A stretch of 64,000 bases of DNA from Methylocystis sp. H62. GTDB taxonomy: Bacteria; Pseudomonadota; Alphaproteobacteria; Rhizobiales; Beijerinckiaceae. Below the pieces are notes generated by a model. That model did no database searches. It was not told where the DNA came from and saw only the letters and a program-made list of their open reading frames with translations. Positions 9,432-18,416 of the stretch are shown piece after piece. Location of the stretch: positions 80,893-144,892 of the forward strand of contig NZ_JADNQZ010000049.1 of NCBI RefSeq assembly GCF_015709515.1, read 5' to 3'. The position numbers and the translations under genes are program-made. How positions within the stretch are numbered: position 1 is the first letter of the stretch; every line of letters begins with the position of its first letter.

Positions 9432-11018
9432 TTGACCATTCCCACCACTCGCGACCCAGTCTCGCGGCGGCGGACGTTTGCGATCATCTCGCATCCCGAC
9501 GCCGGCAAGACGACGCTCACCGAAAAGCTGCTGCTGTTCGGCGGCGCGATTCAGCTTGCCGGCGCCGTCAAGGCCAAGCGTAACGCCCAGCAGACGCGCT
9601 CGGACTGGATGAGCATCGAGCGCGAACGCGGCATCTCGGTCGTCACCTCGGTGATGACGTTCGAATACGGCGGTTGCGTCTTCAATTTGCTCGATACGCC
9701 AGGCCACGAGGACTTTTCGGAAGACACCTACCGCACGCTGTCCGCCGTCGACGCCGCGGTGATGGTGATCGACGCCGCCAAGGGCATCGAGGCGCGCACG
9801 CGCAAGCTCTTTGAAGTCTGCCGCTTGCGCGACATTCCGATCGTCACCTTCATCAACAAGCTCGACCGCGAGGCGCGCGATCCTTTCGATCTCATCGACG
9901 AAATCGAGAAGACTCTCGCGCTCGACGCGACGCCGATCACCTGGCCGATCGGTTCGGGCAGAAGCTTTGCCGGCACCTACCGCTTCGCGACGAAAACGGT
10001 TCGGCGGATCGACGAGGACGCCGAACCGTTGCAAACGAGCGGGCTCGATGATCCGCTCTTCGATACGCTCCTGCCGGGCGGCGCTAATGAATGGCGCGAG
10101 GAGGCGATGCTCGCCGAAGAGGGCAACAAGCCGTTCGATCTTTCGGCTTTCCGCGAAGGCCATTTGACGCCCGTCTTCTTCGGCAGCGCGCTGCGCAACT
10201 TCGGCGTTCGCGATCTGATCGACGCGATGGCGGAATATGCGCCGAGCCCGCGCGCGCAGGAGGCGGACAAGCGTCTGGTCGAGGCGAAGGAGCCGAAGAT
10301 GACCGGCTTCGTCTTCAAGATCCAGGCGAATATGGACCCGAACCATCGCGATCGCATCGCCTTCATGCGCGTCTGCTCGGGCCGGCTCACGCGCGGCATG
10401 AAGGCGAAACTCATTCGCACGGGCAAGAATATTCCGATCAACGCCCCGCAGTTCTTCTTTGCGCGCGACCGCTCGATCGCCGACGAAGCATACGCCGGCG
10501 ACGTTGTGGGCTTGCCCAATCACGGACAACTGCGCATTGGCGACACGCTGACCGAGGGCGAGGAGATCGTCTTTCGCGGCGTGCCGAGCTTCGCGCCGGA
10601 AATCCTGCGCCGCATTCTCATCGGCGACGCCATGAAGGCGAAGAAGCTGCGCGAAGCCTTGCAGCAGCTTGCGGAAGAGGGCGTCGTGCAAGTCTTCACG
10701 CCGCATGACGGCTCCGGTTCGATCGTCGGCGTCGTCGGCGCGCTGCAGCTCGATGTGCTGGCGACGCGGCTCCAGGGGGAATATGGATTGCAGACGCGCT
10801 ATGAGCAGTCGCGCTTCGCCATCTGCCGCTGGATTGCATCTGACGACCCAGCGAAGCTGAAAAGCTTCATCGATTCGAACGGCTCCAGCATCGCCGACGA
10901 TCTCGACGGGTCGCCGGTGTTCATGAGTTCGTCGGCGTTCCAGCTCAACTATGACGCCGAACGCAATCCGGCGATCACATTCTCGGATGTGAAGGACTAT
11001 CAGAAGCGAGCGGCGTAG
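9432..11018 (+). CDS. prfC: Peptide chain release factor 3
   Basis: 528-aa translational GTPase that recycles RF1/RF2 from the ribosome. G1 is SHPDAGKTTL (about residue 20), G3 is DTPGHEDFSEDTYRTL and G4 is FINKLDRE; the QTRSDWMSIERERGISV switch is the RF3 signature rather than EF-G. The TTG at 9432 is the only start that keeps the P-loop, because a stop codon lies 12 bp upstream in frame and the next ATG is beyond the G1 motif. It is apparently monocistronic. Confidence 0.96.
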   Translation: MTIPTTRDPVSRRRTFAIISHPDAGKTTLTEKLLLFGGAIQLAGAVKAKRNAQQTRSDWMSIERERGISVVTSVMTFEYGGCVFNLLDTPGHEDFSEDTYRTLSAVDAAVMVIDAAKGIEARTRKLFEVCRLRDIPIVTFINKLDREARDPFDLIDEIEKTLALDATPITWPIGSGRSFAGTYRFATKTVRRIDEDAEPLQTSGLDDPLFDTLLPGGANEWREEAMLAEEGNKPFDLSAFREGHLTPVFFGSALRNFGVRDLIDAMAEYAPSPRAQEADKRLVEAKEPKMTGFVFKIQANMDPNHRDRIAFMRVCSGRLTRGMKAKLIRTGKNIPINAPQFFFARDRSIADEAYAGDVVGLPNHGQLRIGDTLTEGEEIVFRGVPSFAPEILRRILIGDAMKAKKLREALQQLAEEGVVQVFTPHDGSGSIVGVVGALQLDVLATRLQGEYGLQTRYEQSRFAICRWIASDDPAKLKSFIDSNGSSIADDLDGSPVFMSSSAFQLNYDAERNPAITFSDVKDYQKRAA

Positions 11019-11045
11019 GCCGCCGACAGCGGCGAAGAAAACCGC

Positions 11046-11396
11046 TCACCTGCAGTAATCGATCGCGAAGACGTCGTTGGTGAAGGCGCCTGAATAAAGG
11101 ATCTGCCTCGGAAGCGAAGTGATGAGCGTAATGTGCGCGTTCAGCAGCTTGCCATAGGCCTGAATGATGTATCCCCCGTTCTCTCTTGCAATGTCTTCGA
11201 CGGCGTATGCGTCGGTTCGTCCATCGTCCACTATCGCGAGCGTCGAACTGATCGGGGAATAGGCGACCGTATAGGGGGCTGCATAGAGATTGTCGCTATG
11301 GCGGCAGAGCAGCGTCAAAGGCTTCGCTTGCGCCGAATTTGCAAAAACCGAGGCGGTCGTAACCGCTAACAACGCCGCTGCAATGTTCACTTTCAT
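11046..11396 (-). CDS. Small secreted protein of unknown function
   Basis: 116 aa from MKVNIAAALLAVTTASVFAN, a clear Sec signal peptide ending at about AQA-KP (residue 25). The mature part of about 90 residues has two cysteines (LLCRHSD near its start and DYCR at the very end) that could form a disulfide. No family recognised. An in-frame ATG/TTG further upstream (up to 11453) would place charged residues before the signal, so 11396 is preferred. It is convergent with prfC. Confidence 0.6.
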   Translation of the reverse strand: MKVNIAAALLAVTTASVFANSAQAKPLTLLCRHSDNLYAAPYTVAYSPISSTLAIVDDGRTDAYAVEDIARENGGYIIQAYGKLLNAHITLITSLPRQILYSGAFTNDVFAIDYCR

Positions 11397-11480
11397 CACC
11401 CATGTGTTGCTTGGGGCGAGTTGAAACATGCCTTGTTTGCGCGACGACGACAAGACGCGGCGCCCGGCCGGCGCAAAGGG

Positions 11481-11624
11481 CTAGGCGCCCTTGATCAGCG
11501 CCAAGAACGCCCCGACGAGCGCCACGGTCGCGGCGAGAATGAGGACGTTTGCGGAGAACTCCAGAGCCTTTTGGGTCTCGGTCAGGACCGCGGAGAAATA
11601 ATTGCTGTGCAGCAGAGCTGTCAT
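11481..11624 (-). CDS. 47-aa membrane peptide
   Basis: The frame starts MTALLHSNYFSAVLTETQKA and ends in one strongly hydrophobic helix (about residues 24-45, FSANVLILAATVALVGAFLA) before KGA-stop. An AGGGA ribosome binding site lies six bases upstream of the ATG. It is 49 bp downstream of the TetR gene on the same strand and may belong to that operon. There is no recognised family. The good ribosome binding site and clean membrane helix support a real gene, but it is short. Confidence 0.5.
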   Translation of the reverse strand: MTALLHSNYFSAVLTETQKALEFSANVLILAATVALVGAFLALIKGA

Positions 11625-11673
11625 GTTTGTTCCCTAAGACGCGCCGCGAGCGGACGGGAGCGATTGGTCAGGT

Positions 11674-12321
11674 TTAGACTCCGGCGAGTCCACGAAGACT
11701 TAAGCCCGCCAGCGTGTCGACGAGCCGCTCGAGCGCCTCTTCGTCGAATTTGAGCGAGAAGGGCGGCTGCGCCAGCCGCTCCGCGTCTCGCACGAAGAAC
11801 ATCGGCTGCTGGGCAAGCCACAGCATCGCGAATGTGACGGTCTCCGCGGAGGCGTCTTGCGGCAGGAACCGCCGTACGACCCGTTCCGCCAAACGAAAGA
11901 TGCGGGGTGGCGAATGCGCGATGAAGGCGCTGAAGACTTCGCTCGGCTGCACGCTTTCCCAGGCGAAGATGCGCAGAAAGCGGCTGACGCGATCGCGCTT
12001 GACGAGCGGCAGCAGAAACTGATGCAGATAGCGTCGGAGCGCGTCCTCAGGCGAAAGCGCATCGAGCTCTTCGGGGTCCAAGAACGCATTCTCTTCGAAG
12101 GCGCGCGTCGCGGCGATCAACACTTCGCGATAAAGTCCGTCCTTGCCGCCGAAGTGGTAATTGACGGCCGCCTGGTTGGCCATCGCCCTTTGGGTGATGA
12201 GCCGCACCGAGCCGCCGTCATACCCATATTCCGCGAAGACCGACGTCGCCGCTTTGATGAGCGCGGCGCGCGTCGTCTCCGTCGAGCGAGACGCGACGCG
12301 CGCCTGATCCAGATTACTCAA
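11674..12321 (-). CDS. TetR/AcrR family transcriptional regulator (CecR-like C-terminus)
   Basis: 215 aa. The N-terminal TetR HTH is clear: ALIKAATSVFAEYGYDGGSV, then TQRAMANQAAVNYHFGGKDGLY (about residues 20-70). The C-terminal part resembles the DUF1956/CecR group by its length and the LRRYLHQFLLPL segment. It follows the membrane-protein gene at 12332-12940 by 10 bp and is probably cotranscribed with it from the promoter containing the palindrome at 12973-12990. Autorepression is likely (inference); the ligand is unknown. Confidence 0.85.
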   Translation of the reverse strand: MSNLDQARVASRSTETTRAALIKAATSVFAEYGYDGGSVRLITQRAMANQAAVNYHFGGKDGLYREVLIAATRAFEENAFLDPEELDALSPEDALRRYLHQFLLPLVKRDRVSRFLRIFAWESVQPSEVFSAFIAHSPPRIFRLAERVVRRFLPQDASAETVTFAMLWLAQQPMFFVRDAERLAQPPFSLKFDEEALERLVDTLAGLSLRGLAGV

Positions 12322-12331
12322 GGCATCATCC

Positions 12332-12940
12332 TCAAAAAGGATATAGGTTGACGAGGCTAGTCACTGCGCCGCCGAGCGACGTCGCGCCATTCCACGCCTT
12401 GCGGCCGAGCGGAGCCAATTTGGATGAGAGCCCTGTCGGGTCGAGCTTGGCCAACAAACTCCGTTCCTGTTGCTCCGCGTTCTCGCCCATCGTCTGGGGA
12501 GAGGCGGGCGGCTCGGCGTTGGTGGTCGGAAGCGCCGGCGGCGTCGACTCGACAGGGTTTCTCTTTTCCGGAGACGGCCTGCGCAAGGCGACGACTTTCG
12601 TCGGCCTGACAGGGATCGTCTCCGTCTGTTCAGCGGCGGCTTCGTTCGACCAATCCGAGATGCGCTCCTGCGGATAGACGGCGAACAGCGCCGGAGCCGG
12701 CGAAGCGTTTTTCAACTTCAAGGATGGGCGCTCCGTCTCCGCGGAAGCGATCCGGTCGATGATTTTGCCGCTCACCGGGTCGGTCGTGAAAGCGATTTCC
12801 TTCAACGCTTCGCCATTCTTCCATTGCGGCGGCAGGAAAGCGATGAGCCAGGTCGCGACGAAGCAGACCGCGGCATCGATGAGCAGCCTGCGTGACTTGG
12901 CGCTAAGCGCGGCAAATTTTGTTTCCAGATGATCGCTCAT
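12332..12940 (-). CDS. Single-pass membrane protein of unknown function
   Basis: 202 aa. A cytosolic N-terminus of about 20 residues precedes one transmembrane helix (LLIDAAVCFVATWLIAFLPP, about residues 19-38). A long Pro/Ala/Glu-rich, probably disordered region follows, with a C-terminal amphipathic stretch (LSSKLAPLGRKAWNGATSLG). No family recognised. It is the first gene of a putative operon with the TetR regulator, so it may be what that regulator controls. Confidence 0.65.
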   Translation of the reverse strand: MSDHLETKFAALSAKSRRLLIDAAVCFVATWLIAFLPPQWKNGEALKEIAFTTDPVSGKIIDRIASAETERPSLKLKNASPAPALFAVYPQERISDWSNEAAAEQTETIPVRPTKVVALRRPSPEKRNPVESTPPALPTTNAEPPASPQTMGENAEQQERSLLAKLDPTGLSSKLAPLGRKAWNGATSLGGAVTSLVNLYPF

Positions 12941-12972
12941 GACGAACCTCCGTTTAAAACGACTGATTGAAA

Positions 12973-12990
12973 TTCAAACGCTCGTTTGAA
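12973..12990. promoter_or_regulatory. Perfect palindrome, candidate TetR operator
   Basis: TTCAAACG-CT-CGTTTGAA is an 18-bp perfect inverted repeat (8-2-8), typical in size and symmetry for a TetR-family operator. It lies 33-50 bp upstream of the ATG at 12940 of the membrane-protein/TetR operon. A second weaker symmetric sequence, CGTTTAAAACG, lies at 12951-12961, between the palindrome and the start codon. Confidence 0.6.
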
Positions 12991-13317
12991 GCGAAAATAT
13001 GGCGATGCGGCGACGCGTTATTTCTGGCGATTTGGGCGAGCGCAACATGCGTCATTTTGGCGCTTCAGGAAACGGAGACGCTGGCGTGCGAAGCTTGCGC
13101 GGCCCACCCAAAGCCCCCACAACAAAACTGGGCTGACGAAGCACGCGCGAGACTTGGCTTGGGCTTAGACCCGCGACGACGGCCGCTCTTCCCGTCGCGG
13201 CTTCGCCGTGATAAGCGACGCGTCTCACGATGCGCGTCCTAAGGACCGGCTTCGCCGATAAGACCGGGAGCCGGTTTTTGTTTTCGTTCAGCGCCGTTAG
13301 GCATAGAGGTCTATCCA
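12991..13317 (+). promoter_or_regulatory. glyA leader region with terminator-like hairpin
   Basis: No convincing gene is seen here. Successive hairpins are possible: GCGACG/CGTCGC around 13172-13198 and GACGCG/CGCGTC around 13217-13239. A terminator-like stem ACCGGCT (13245-13251) with AGCCGGT (13269-13275) follows, ending in TTTTTGTTTT. The phrase GGCTTCGCCG(T)GATAAG occurs twice, at 13199-13215 and 13248-13262. The T-run ends about 35 bp before the glyA ATG, so this is either an attenuator or the terminator of an unrecognised small RNA. Confidence 0.45.
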
Positions 13318-14592
13318 ATGAGCCAATCCGGTTTCTTCACCGCCTCCCTCAGCGCTTCCGATCCGGAAATCGCGAAGGCGATCGAACTCGAACTCGGCCG
13401 CCAGAGGCATGAGATCGAACTGATCGCGTCGGAGAACATTGTCTCAAAGGCGGTGTTGGAGGCCCAGGGCTCGGTTCTCACCAACAAATATGCCGAGGGC
13501 TATCCGGGAAAGCGCTATTACGGCGGCTGCCAATTCGTCGACATCGCCGAGACTCTCGCGATCGACCGCGCCAAGAAGCTGTTTGACTGCGGTTTCGCCA
13601 ATGTGCAGCCCAACTCCGGCTCGCAGGCCAATCAGGCGGTGTTCCTCGCGCTTCTTCAGCCGGGCGACGTCTTCATGGGGCTGGATCTCGCCGCCGGCGG
13701 TCATCTGACGCATGGGTCGCCGGTCAATGTCTCCGGCCGCTGGTTCAAGCCGGTGAGCTATACGGTGCGCAAGGACGATCAGCGCATCGACATGGAGCAG
13801 GTCGCCGCGCTCGCTAACGAGCATAAGCCGAAGCTCATCATCGCGGGCGGCTCTGGCTATTCCCGCATCTGGGACTTCGAAGGCTTCCGCAAGATCGCCG
13901 ACAGCGTCGGCGCCTATTTCATGGTGGACATGGCGCATTTCGCCGGTCTGGTCGCCGCGGGACTTCATCCGTCGCCGCTGCCGCATGCGCATGTCGTCAC
14001 CACCACCACGCATAAGACGCTGCGCGGTCCGCGCGGCGGCATGGTGCTGACGAATGACGAGGCCATCGCCAAGAAGATCAACTCGGCGGTCTTCCCCGGC
14101 CTGCAGGGCGGTCCGCTGATGCATGTCATCGCCGGAAAGGCCGTGGCGTTCGGCGAGGCGCTGACCCCGCAGTTCAAGACCTATCAGCAGCAGGTCAAGG
14201 ACAATGCGCAAATGCTCGCGCAGACGCTCGTCGACGCCGGTCTCGCGATCGTGTCGGGCGGCACCGACAACCATCTGATGCTCGTCGATCTGCGCCCCAA
14301 GAAGATCACCGGCAAGGCGGCGGAAGCCGCGCTTGGCCGCGCGCACATCACCTGCAACAAGAACGGCATTCCCTTCGATCCGGAAAAGCCCTTCGTCACC
14401 TCCGGCATTCGTCTCGGCTCGCCGGCGGCGACCTCGCGCGGTTTCGCCCAGAACGAGTTCAAAGAGGTCGGGCAGATGATCGTCGAGGTGCTCGACGGCC
14501 TCTCCTCGAAGGGCGAAGAAGGCAACGCCGCGACGGAAGCCGCGGTGAAGGAAAAGGTTCACGCGCTGACCGCGAAGTTCCCGATCTATTGA
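13318..14592 (+). CDS. glyA: Serine hydroxymethyltransferase
   Basis: 424 aa, full length for the PLP-dependent fold-type I enzyme that interconverts serine plus tetrahydrofolate with glycine plus methylene-tetrahydrofolate. The PLP lysine lies in [14 protein letters not shown] (about residue 230). [20 protein letters not shown] and [15 protein letters not shown] are signature stretches. In type II methanotrophs this enzyme feeds the serine cycle as well as one-carbon metabolism; which role applies here is inference from the likely host. It heads a row of genes leading into nrdR and riboflavin genes, separated by a repeat. Confidence 0.97.
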   Translation: MSQSGFFTASLSASDPEIAKAIELELGRQRHEIELIASENIVSKAVLEAQGSVLTNKYAEGYPGKRYYGGCQFVDIAETLAIDRAKKLFDCGFANVQPNSGSQANQAVFLALLQPGDVFMGLDLAAGGHLTHGSPVNVSGRWFKPVSYTVRKDDQRIDMEQVAALANEHKPKLIIAGGSGYSRIWDFEGFRKIADSVGAYFMVDMAHFAGLVAAGLHPSPLPHAHVVTTTTHKTLRGPRGGMVLTNDEAIAKKINSAVFPGLQGGPLMHVIAGKAVAFGEALTPQFKTYQQQVKDNAQMLAQTLVDAGLAIVSGGTDNHLMLVDLRPKKITGKAAEAALGRAHITCNKNGIPFDPEKPFVTSGIRLGSPAATSRGFAQNEFKEVGQMIVEVLDGLSSKGEEGNAATEAAVKEKVHALTAKFPIY

Positions 14593-14605
14593 GCGGGGTG
14601 TCCAA

Positions 14606-14738
14606 CCTTCTCCCGCTTGCGGGAGAAGGCGCCACGTCGAAGGCGCGACGGATGAGGGTTCTCTCCGTCGCATGGACTGTGATAGCCCTCACCCGACCCC
14701 GCTTCGCGGGGCCACCCTCTCCCGCATGCGGGAGAGGG
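14606..14738. repeat. REP-like palindromic element, family C
   Basis: Arms CCTTCTCCCGC-ttGCGGGAGAAGG (14606-14629) and CCCTCTCCCGC-atGCGGGAGAGGG (14715-14738) flank a centre with CCCTCACCCGACC and GATGAGGG. It occupies the glyA-nrdR gap and ends 14 bp before the nrdR start. Confidence 0.75.
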
Positions 14739-14752
14739 GAAAGGCGCCCCAC

Positions 14753-15253
14753 ATGCGCTGTCCCTATTGCGGCTCCGTCGACACGCAGGTGAAGGACTCC
14801 CGTCCTGCCGAGGACTCGTCCTGCATTCGGCGTCGCCGTGTCTGTCCGACTTGCGGCGGCCGCTTCACGACCTTTGAGCGCGTGCAGCTGCGCGAAATCA
14901 TCGTCGTCAAGAAGTCGGGTCGGCGGGCGCCATTCAATCGCGACAAGTTGACGCGCTCGGTTGAAATCGCCTTGCGCAAGCGTCCGGTCGAGGCGGACCG
15001 CGTCGAGCAGATGATTTCCGGAATCGTTCGTCAGCTCGAAAGCCTCGGCGAAGTCGAGGTGGAAAGTCAGCGGATCGGCGAATTGGTCATCGAAGGCCTG
15101 CGTTCGCTGGACCCCGTCGCCTATGTGCGTTTCGCCTCGGTGTATCGCGATTTCCGCGAAGTTCGCGACTTCTCCGCGGTGATCGATGAATTGGAGAGCG
15201 GCGGCGACGGCGCGGCTTTTGCACCGGACTCCGACGACCCAGAGAAGGCATGA
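14753..15253 (+). CDS. nrdR: Transcriptional repressor NrdR
   Basis: 166 aa. The N-terminal zinc ribbon [17 protein letters not shown]...CPTCG supplies four cysteines, followed by an ATP-cone domain (about residues 49-139, [20 protein letters not shown]). NrdR senses ATP/dATP and represses ribonucleotide reductase genes at NrdR boxes. The start at 14753 places the zinc ribbon at the extreme N-terminus as in the family. The stop overlaps the ribD start by 4 bp, the usual alphaproteobacterial nrdR-ribD arrangement. Confidence 0.96.
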   Translation: MRCPYCGSVDTQVKDSRPAEDSSCIRRRRVCPTCGGRFTTFERVQLREIIVVKKSGRRAPFNRDKLTRSVEIALRKRPVEADRVEQMISGIVRQLESLGEVEVESQRIGELVIEGLRSLDPVAYVRFASVYRDFREVRDFSAVIDELESGGDGAAFAPDSDDPEKA

Positions 15254-16380
15254 CGATCCACGAAGCCTTTCCGCAGACCGCGACCGACGACGCCTATATG
15301 GCGGCGGCGCTTGCGCTCGGCCGGCGCAATCTGGGCCGCACCGCGCCCAATCCCGCGGTCGGCGCGCTGCTTGTGCGCGACGGCGTCGTGATCGCCCGCG
15401 GCTGGACCGCGCCGGGCGGGCGCCCGCATGCGGAGGCGATCGCCATGGCCGCGGCGGGCGAGGCGGCGCGCGGCGCAACGCTTTACGTCACTTTGGAGCC
15501 CTGCGCGCATCATGGGGCGACGCCGCCTTGCGTCGACTCGATCATCGCCGGCGGCGTCGCGCGCGTCGTCACCGCGCTGGAGGACCCCGACCCGCGCGTC
15601 TCGGGCGACGGCTTCGCCCGATTGCGTGAAGCGGGAATCGAGGTCCTTATTGGTCCCGGCGCCGCTGCGGCGCGCGCCGATCATCTCGGGCACGTTTTAC
15701 GCGTCACCCGTCGCCGCCCGATGATGACGCTTAAGTTGGCCATGACGGCGGATGGCTACGCCGCAGGCGCCGCGCATGATCCGCGCCTGCACATCACCGG
15801 ACCTATCTCTGACGCATTCACGCATGTGCAGCGATCGCTGCATGATGCGATCATGATCGGCGGCGGCACGGCGCGCGACGACGATCCGCTGATGACCGTG
15901 CGCCTGCCGGGCATGCAGCGGCTCAAGCCGCTCCGCGTCGTGCTCGACGAGAAGCTGTCGCTGTCGCCGCGATCGCGCCTGGCGTCGACGGCGCGTGAAA
16001 CGCCGCTGCTCGTGATCGCTGGAGCGGCCGTCGCCGATGAAGCGGCCAAAGCGTTTGAAAACGCCACCGGCGCAGAGGTTGTCCGCATCGCGACGCGGGA
16101 AGGCCTGCTTGATCTTACCAGCGCCCTAAGACTTTTGGCAGATCGCGGCGTCACCCGCGTCTTCAGCGAAGGCGGGCCGCGCGTCGCCGAAAGTCTGCTC
16201 GCCGCGGATCTTGCCGATGAGGTCATCCTGCACACCGCCGTCAAGCCGCTCGGGCGGGCAGGCCGTCCCGCGCTGACCCCTGCGGCGCGCGCCGCCCTCG
16301 AGGACGATTCGCGTTACCGTCTGATCGAAACGCGCGCGCTCGGCGCCGACACCATGACCCGATACGCGCGGGTCGACTGA
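15250..16380 (+). CDS. ribD: Bifunctional riboflavin biosynthesis deaminase/reductase
   Basis: 376 aa. The N-terminal cytidine-deaminase-like domain has the zinc site HAEAIAM and [11 protein letters not shown] (about residues 58-95). The C-terminal HTP reductase domain starts near [15 protein letters not shown] (about residue 155). It converts the pyrimidine intermediate made by GTP cyclohydrolase II in two steps. Its ATG overlaps the nrdR stop (ATGA), and its TGA overlaps the ribE start by one base, so nrdR-ribD-ribE are translationally coupled. Confidence 0.96.
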   Translation: MTIHEAFPQTATDDAYMAAALALGRRNLGRTAPNPAVGALLVRDGVVIARGWTAPGGRPHAEAIAMAAAGEAARGATLYVTLEPCAHHGATPPCVDSIIAGGVARVVTALEDPDPRVSGDGFARLREAGIEVLIGPGAAAARADHLGHVLRVTRRRPMMTLKLAMTADGYAAGAAHDPRLHITGPISDAFTHVQRSLHDAIMIGGGTARDDDPLMTVRLPGMQRLKPLRVVLDEKLSLSPRSRLASTARETPLLVIAGAAVADEAAKAFENATGAEVVRIATREGLLDLTSALRLLADRGVTRVFSEGGPRVAESLLAADLADEVILHTAVKPLGRAGRPALTPAARAALEDDSRYRLIETRALGADTMTRYARVD

Positions 16381-17018
16381 TGTTCACCGGAATCGTGACC
16401 GATGTGGGCGAAGTTATTGCGATGACGCCGCGCGGCGAACTGCGCCACCTGCGCATCGCCTGTTCATACGATCCCGACGGCATCGCTCTGGGCGCCTCCA
16501 TCGCCTGCTCGGGCGTGTGCCTGACGGTCGTCGCCGTCGCGCGCGAGGGTGCGCGAACGATCTTCGAGGTCGACGCCGCCGCCGAGACGCTCGCCGTCAC
16601 GACGGTCGGAACATGGGCCTGCGGAACGCGCGTCAATCTCGAACGCGCGTTGAAGATCGGCGACGAACTCGGCGGCCATATCGTCACCGGCCATGTCGAC
16701 GGCGTCGCGCGCACCATATCGCGCGACGATTTCTGCGATAGGGCGCCCGAAGGACGCCCGTTTGAAGAAACACGCATGTCCAGATTCTGGATCGAGGCGC
16801 CGCGTGCTCTGTCGCGCTTCGTCGCCAAGAAAGGCTCCGTAGCGCTCGACGGCGTTTCGCTCACGGTGAACGACGTCGACGGCGATCGCTTTTCCGTGCT
16901 GCTCATTCCGCATACGCTGAGCGTTACGACGCTCGGCGGGCGCAGAGCAGGGGATGCGCTCAATATCGAAGTCGATCTGATGGCGCGCTATGCGGCAAGG
17001 TTGAGCGAAGCGCGGTAG
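16380..17018 (+). CDS. ribE: Riboflavin synthase, alpha chain
   Basis: 212 aa with the two tandem lumazine-binding barrels. Barrel 1 begins [12 protein letters not shown] and contains SIACSGVCLTVV and GGHIVTGHVDG. Barrel 2 contains KKGSVALDGVSLTVNDVD and FSVLLIPHT. It dismutates two 6,7-dimethyl-8-ribityllumazines into riboflavin. The start overlaps the ribD stop by one base. A repeat-filled gap of 322 bp separates it from ribH. Confidence 0.95.
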   Translation: MFTGIVTDVGEVIAMTPRGELRHLRIACSYDPDGIALGASIACSGVCLTVVAVAREGARTIFEVDAAAETLAVTTVGTWACGTRVNLERALKIGDELGGHIVTGHVDGVARTISRDDFCDRAPEGRPFEETRMSRFWIEAPRALSRFVAKKGSVALDGVSLTVNDVDGDRFSVLLIPHTLSVTTLGGRRAGDALNIEVDLMARYAARLSEAR

Positions 17019-17340
17019 GCTGAGTTTGGCGGGAGGATGTGTATAACGGCCATACCGGCTGACAGAGCGCCGCTCGTGTGACATAACGCGCCGAGAAAAT
17101 TGGTTCGCGGATTTCCCTCCCACAAGGAGAGGGTGGCCCCGGCCAGGGCGTCCGTAGGGACGCCCTTTGTAAACGACAGGCTTTTGGCCGAGTCGGGTGT
17201 GGGGTTTTGCGCCTCAGCGATACGCTGTGGCGGCGCGTCCCGCACCTTTGCAATTGAGAACGCGAACCCTCGCTTGGCTGCTTCGCAGCCCAACCTTCTC
17301 CCGGCGGGAGAAGGTTGCGTGCACTCATGGAGTCGCCTGA
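17019..17340. repeat. ribE-ribH gap with REP-like element, family C
   Basis: Arms CCCTCCCACAAGGAGAGGG (17115-17133) and CCTTCTCCCGGCGGGAGAAGG (17294-17314) enclose a strong hairpin GGGCGTCC-GTA-GGGACGCCC (about 17146-17166) followed by TTTG. No gene is seen in the gap. The hairpin could reduce read-through from ribE into ribH. Confidence 0.65.
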
Positions 17341-17823
17341 ATGGCTGGTTTTGCACCCGACGACGCTGACTCTGCGCCCGTTCCCGGCGCGCATATTCTC
17401 GTCGTCACCACCAAATTCAACGCCCACATCGTCGCCATGCTGCGCGAAGGCGCGCTTGACGCCTTGCGCGCGCTCCAGGCGCAGGCGACGGTGATCGAAG
17501 TCCCCGGCGCGCTGGAGATCGCCACAGCGGCCGCGATCGCGCTCGACGACGCCGAGCTTGCCGGCGCGCCCTATGATGGAGTCGTTGCGCTTGGATGCGT
17601 CATCCGCGGCGAGACCTATCATTTCGAACTCGTCGCCAATGAAAGCACGCGCGCGCTGATGAATCTTTCCGTCTCGCGCCGCCTGCCGCTCGGCAACGGC
17701 GTGCTCACTGTGGAGAATGAGGCGCAGGCGATCGTGCGCGCCGATCCCAAGCAGGGCGACAAGGGCGCTGACGCGGCGCGCGCGGCGCTCGCGCTCGTGC
17801 GCCTCAAACGGGGCGTCGTATGA
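17341..17823 (+). CDS. ribH: 6,7-dimethyl-8-ribityllumazine synthase
   Basis: 160 aa. Family landmarks: ILVVTTKFNAHI near the N-terminus, VPGALEIATAA, GCVIRGETYHFELV with the catalytic histidine, and the phosphate-binding GNGVLTVEN. It condenses the RibD product with dihydroxybutanone phosphate, the step before RibE. GGAG lies eight bases before the ATG. Its stop overlaps the nusB start by 4 bp (ATGA), as in most alphaproteobacteria. Confidence 0.96.
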   Translation: MAGFAPDDADSAPVPGAHILVVTTKFNAHIVAMLREGALDALRALQAQATVIEVPGALEIATAAAIALDDAELAGAPYDGVVALGCVIRGETYHFELVANESTRALMNLSVSRRLPLGNGVLTVENEAQAIVRADPKQGDKGADAARAALALVRLKRGVV

Positions 17824-18272
17824 GCGTCGATCAACGCTCGGCGTCGCGTCTGGCGATCGTGCAGGCGCTTTACCAAATGGAAGTCGCCGGCAAAGGGCTC
17901 AACGAAATTTTCGCCGAGTTCGAGTCTCACTGGATTGGACGCGAGATCGAAGGCGCGCAATATAAGCCGGCGGACGCCGCCTTTTTTCGCGACGTGCTGC
18001 AAGGAGTCCTGACCGACCAGGTCGCGATCGACCGGCAGATCGATCGCGCGCTGTCCGGCGGTTGGCCGTTGTCACGATTGGAGTCCGTCATGCGCGCCGC
18101 CCTGCGCGCCGGCGTCTATGAACTGCGGTCGCGCAAGGACGTCCCGGCGCGCGTCGTCATCAAGGAATATGTCGACGTCGCCGGCGCCTTTTTCGGGCCG
18201 ACCGAGTCGGGCATGGTGAACGCCGTGCTCGACAGGATCGCGCATGAGGAGCGCGCCGAAGAGTTGAGTTGA
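17820..18272 (+). CDS. nusB: Transcription antitermination factor NusB
   Basis: 150-aa all-helical RNA-binding protein that, with NusE/S10, binds boxA in rRNA leaders. Typical landmarks: SASRLAIVQALYQMEV at the N-terminus, the middle RVVIKEYVDVAGAFFG and NAVLDRIA near the end. It is translationally coupled to ribH and followed, after a palindromic repeat, by thiL. Confidence 0.95.
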   Translation: MSVDQRSASRLAIVQALYQMEVAGKGLNEIFAEFESHWIGREIEGAQYKPADAAFFRDVLQGVLTDQVAIDRQIDRALSGGWPLSRLESVMRAALRAGVYELRSRKDVPARVVIKEYVDVAGAFFGPTESGMVNAVLDRIAHEERAEELS

Positions 18273-18288
18273 CAGGAAAGCAGCCGCC

Positions 18289-18407
18289 CGTCTTCCTCGT
18301 CCTTCGAGACGCCCGCTGCGCGGGCTCCTCAGGATGAGGAAGACGGCGGCGCCCAAACCTCGCCCTCATGCTGAGGAGCGAGAGAAGCTCGCGTCTCGAA
18401 GCACGAG
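18289..18407. repeat. REP-like palindromic element, family B (two units)
   Basis: Unit 1 (18289-18345) is a large hairpin with CGTCTTCCTCGTCCT pairing AGGATGAGGAAGACG. Unit 2 (18365-18407) is a related inverted sequence with core CTGAGGAGC and GTCTCGAAG. Other family B copies lie at 47934-48060 and 52697-52742. It fills the nusB-thiL gap. Confidence 0.8.
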
Positions 18408-18416
18408 GGCGAAGCC

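Noticed and set aside
12967..13242. 91-aa plus-strand frame in the glyA upstream gap
   Set aside because: It starts inside the TetR palindrome, has no ribosome binding site or family, and ends in the structured leader.
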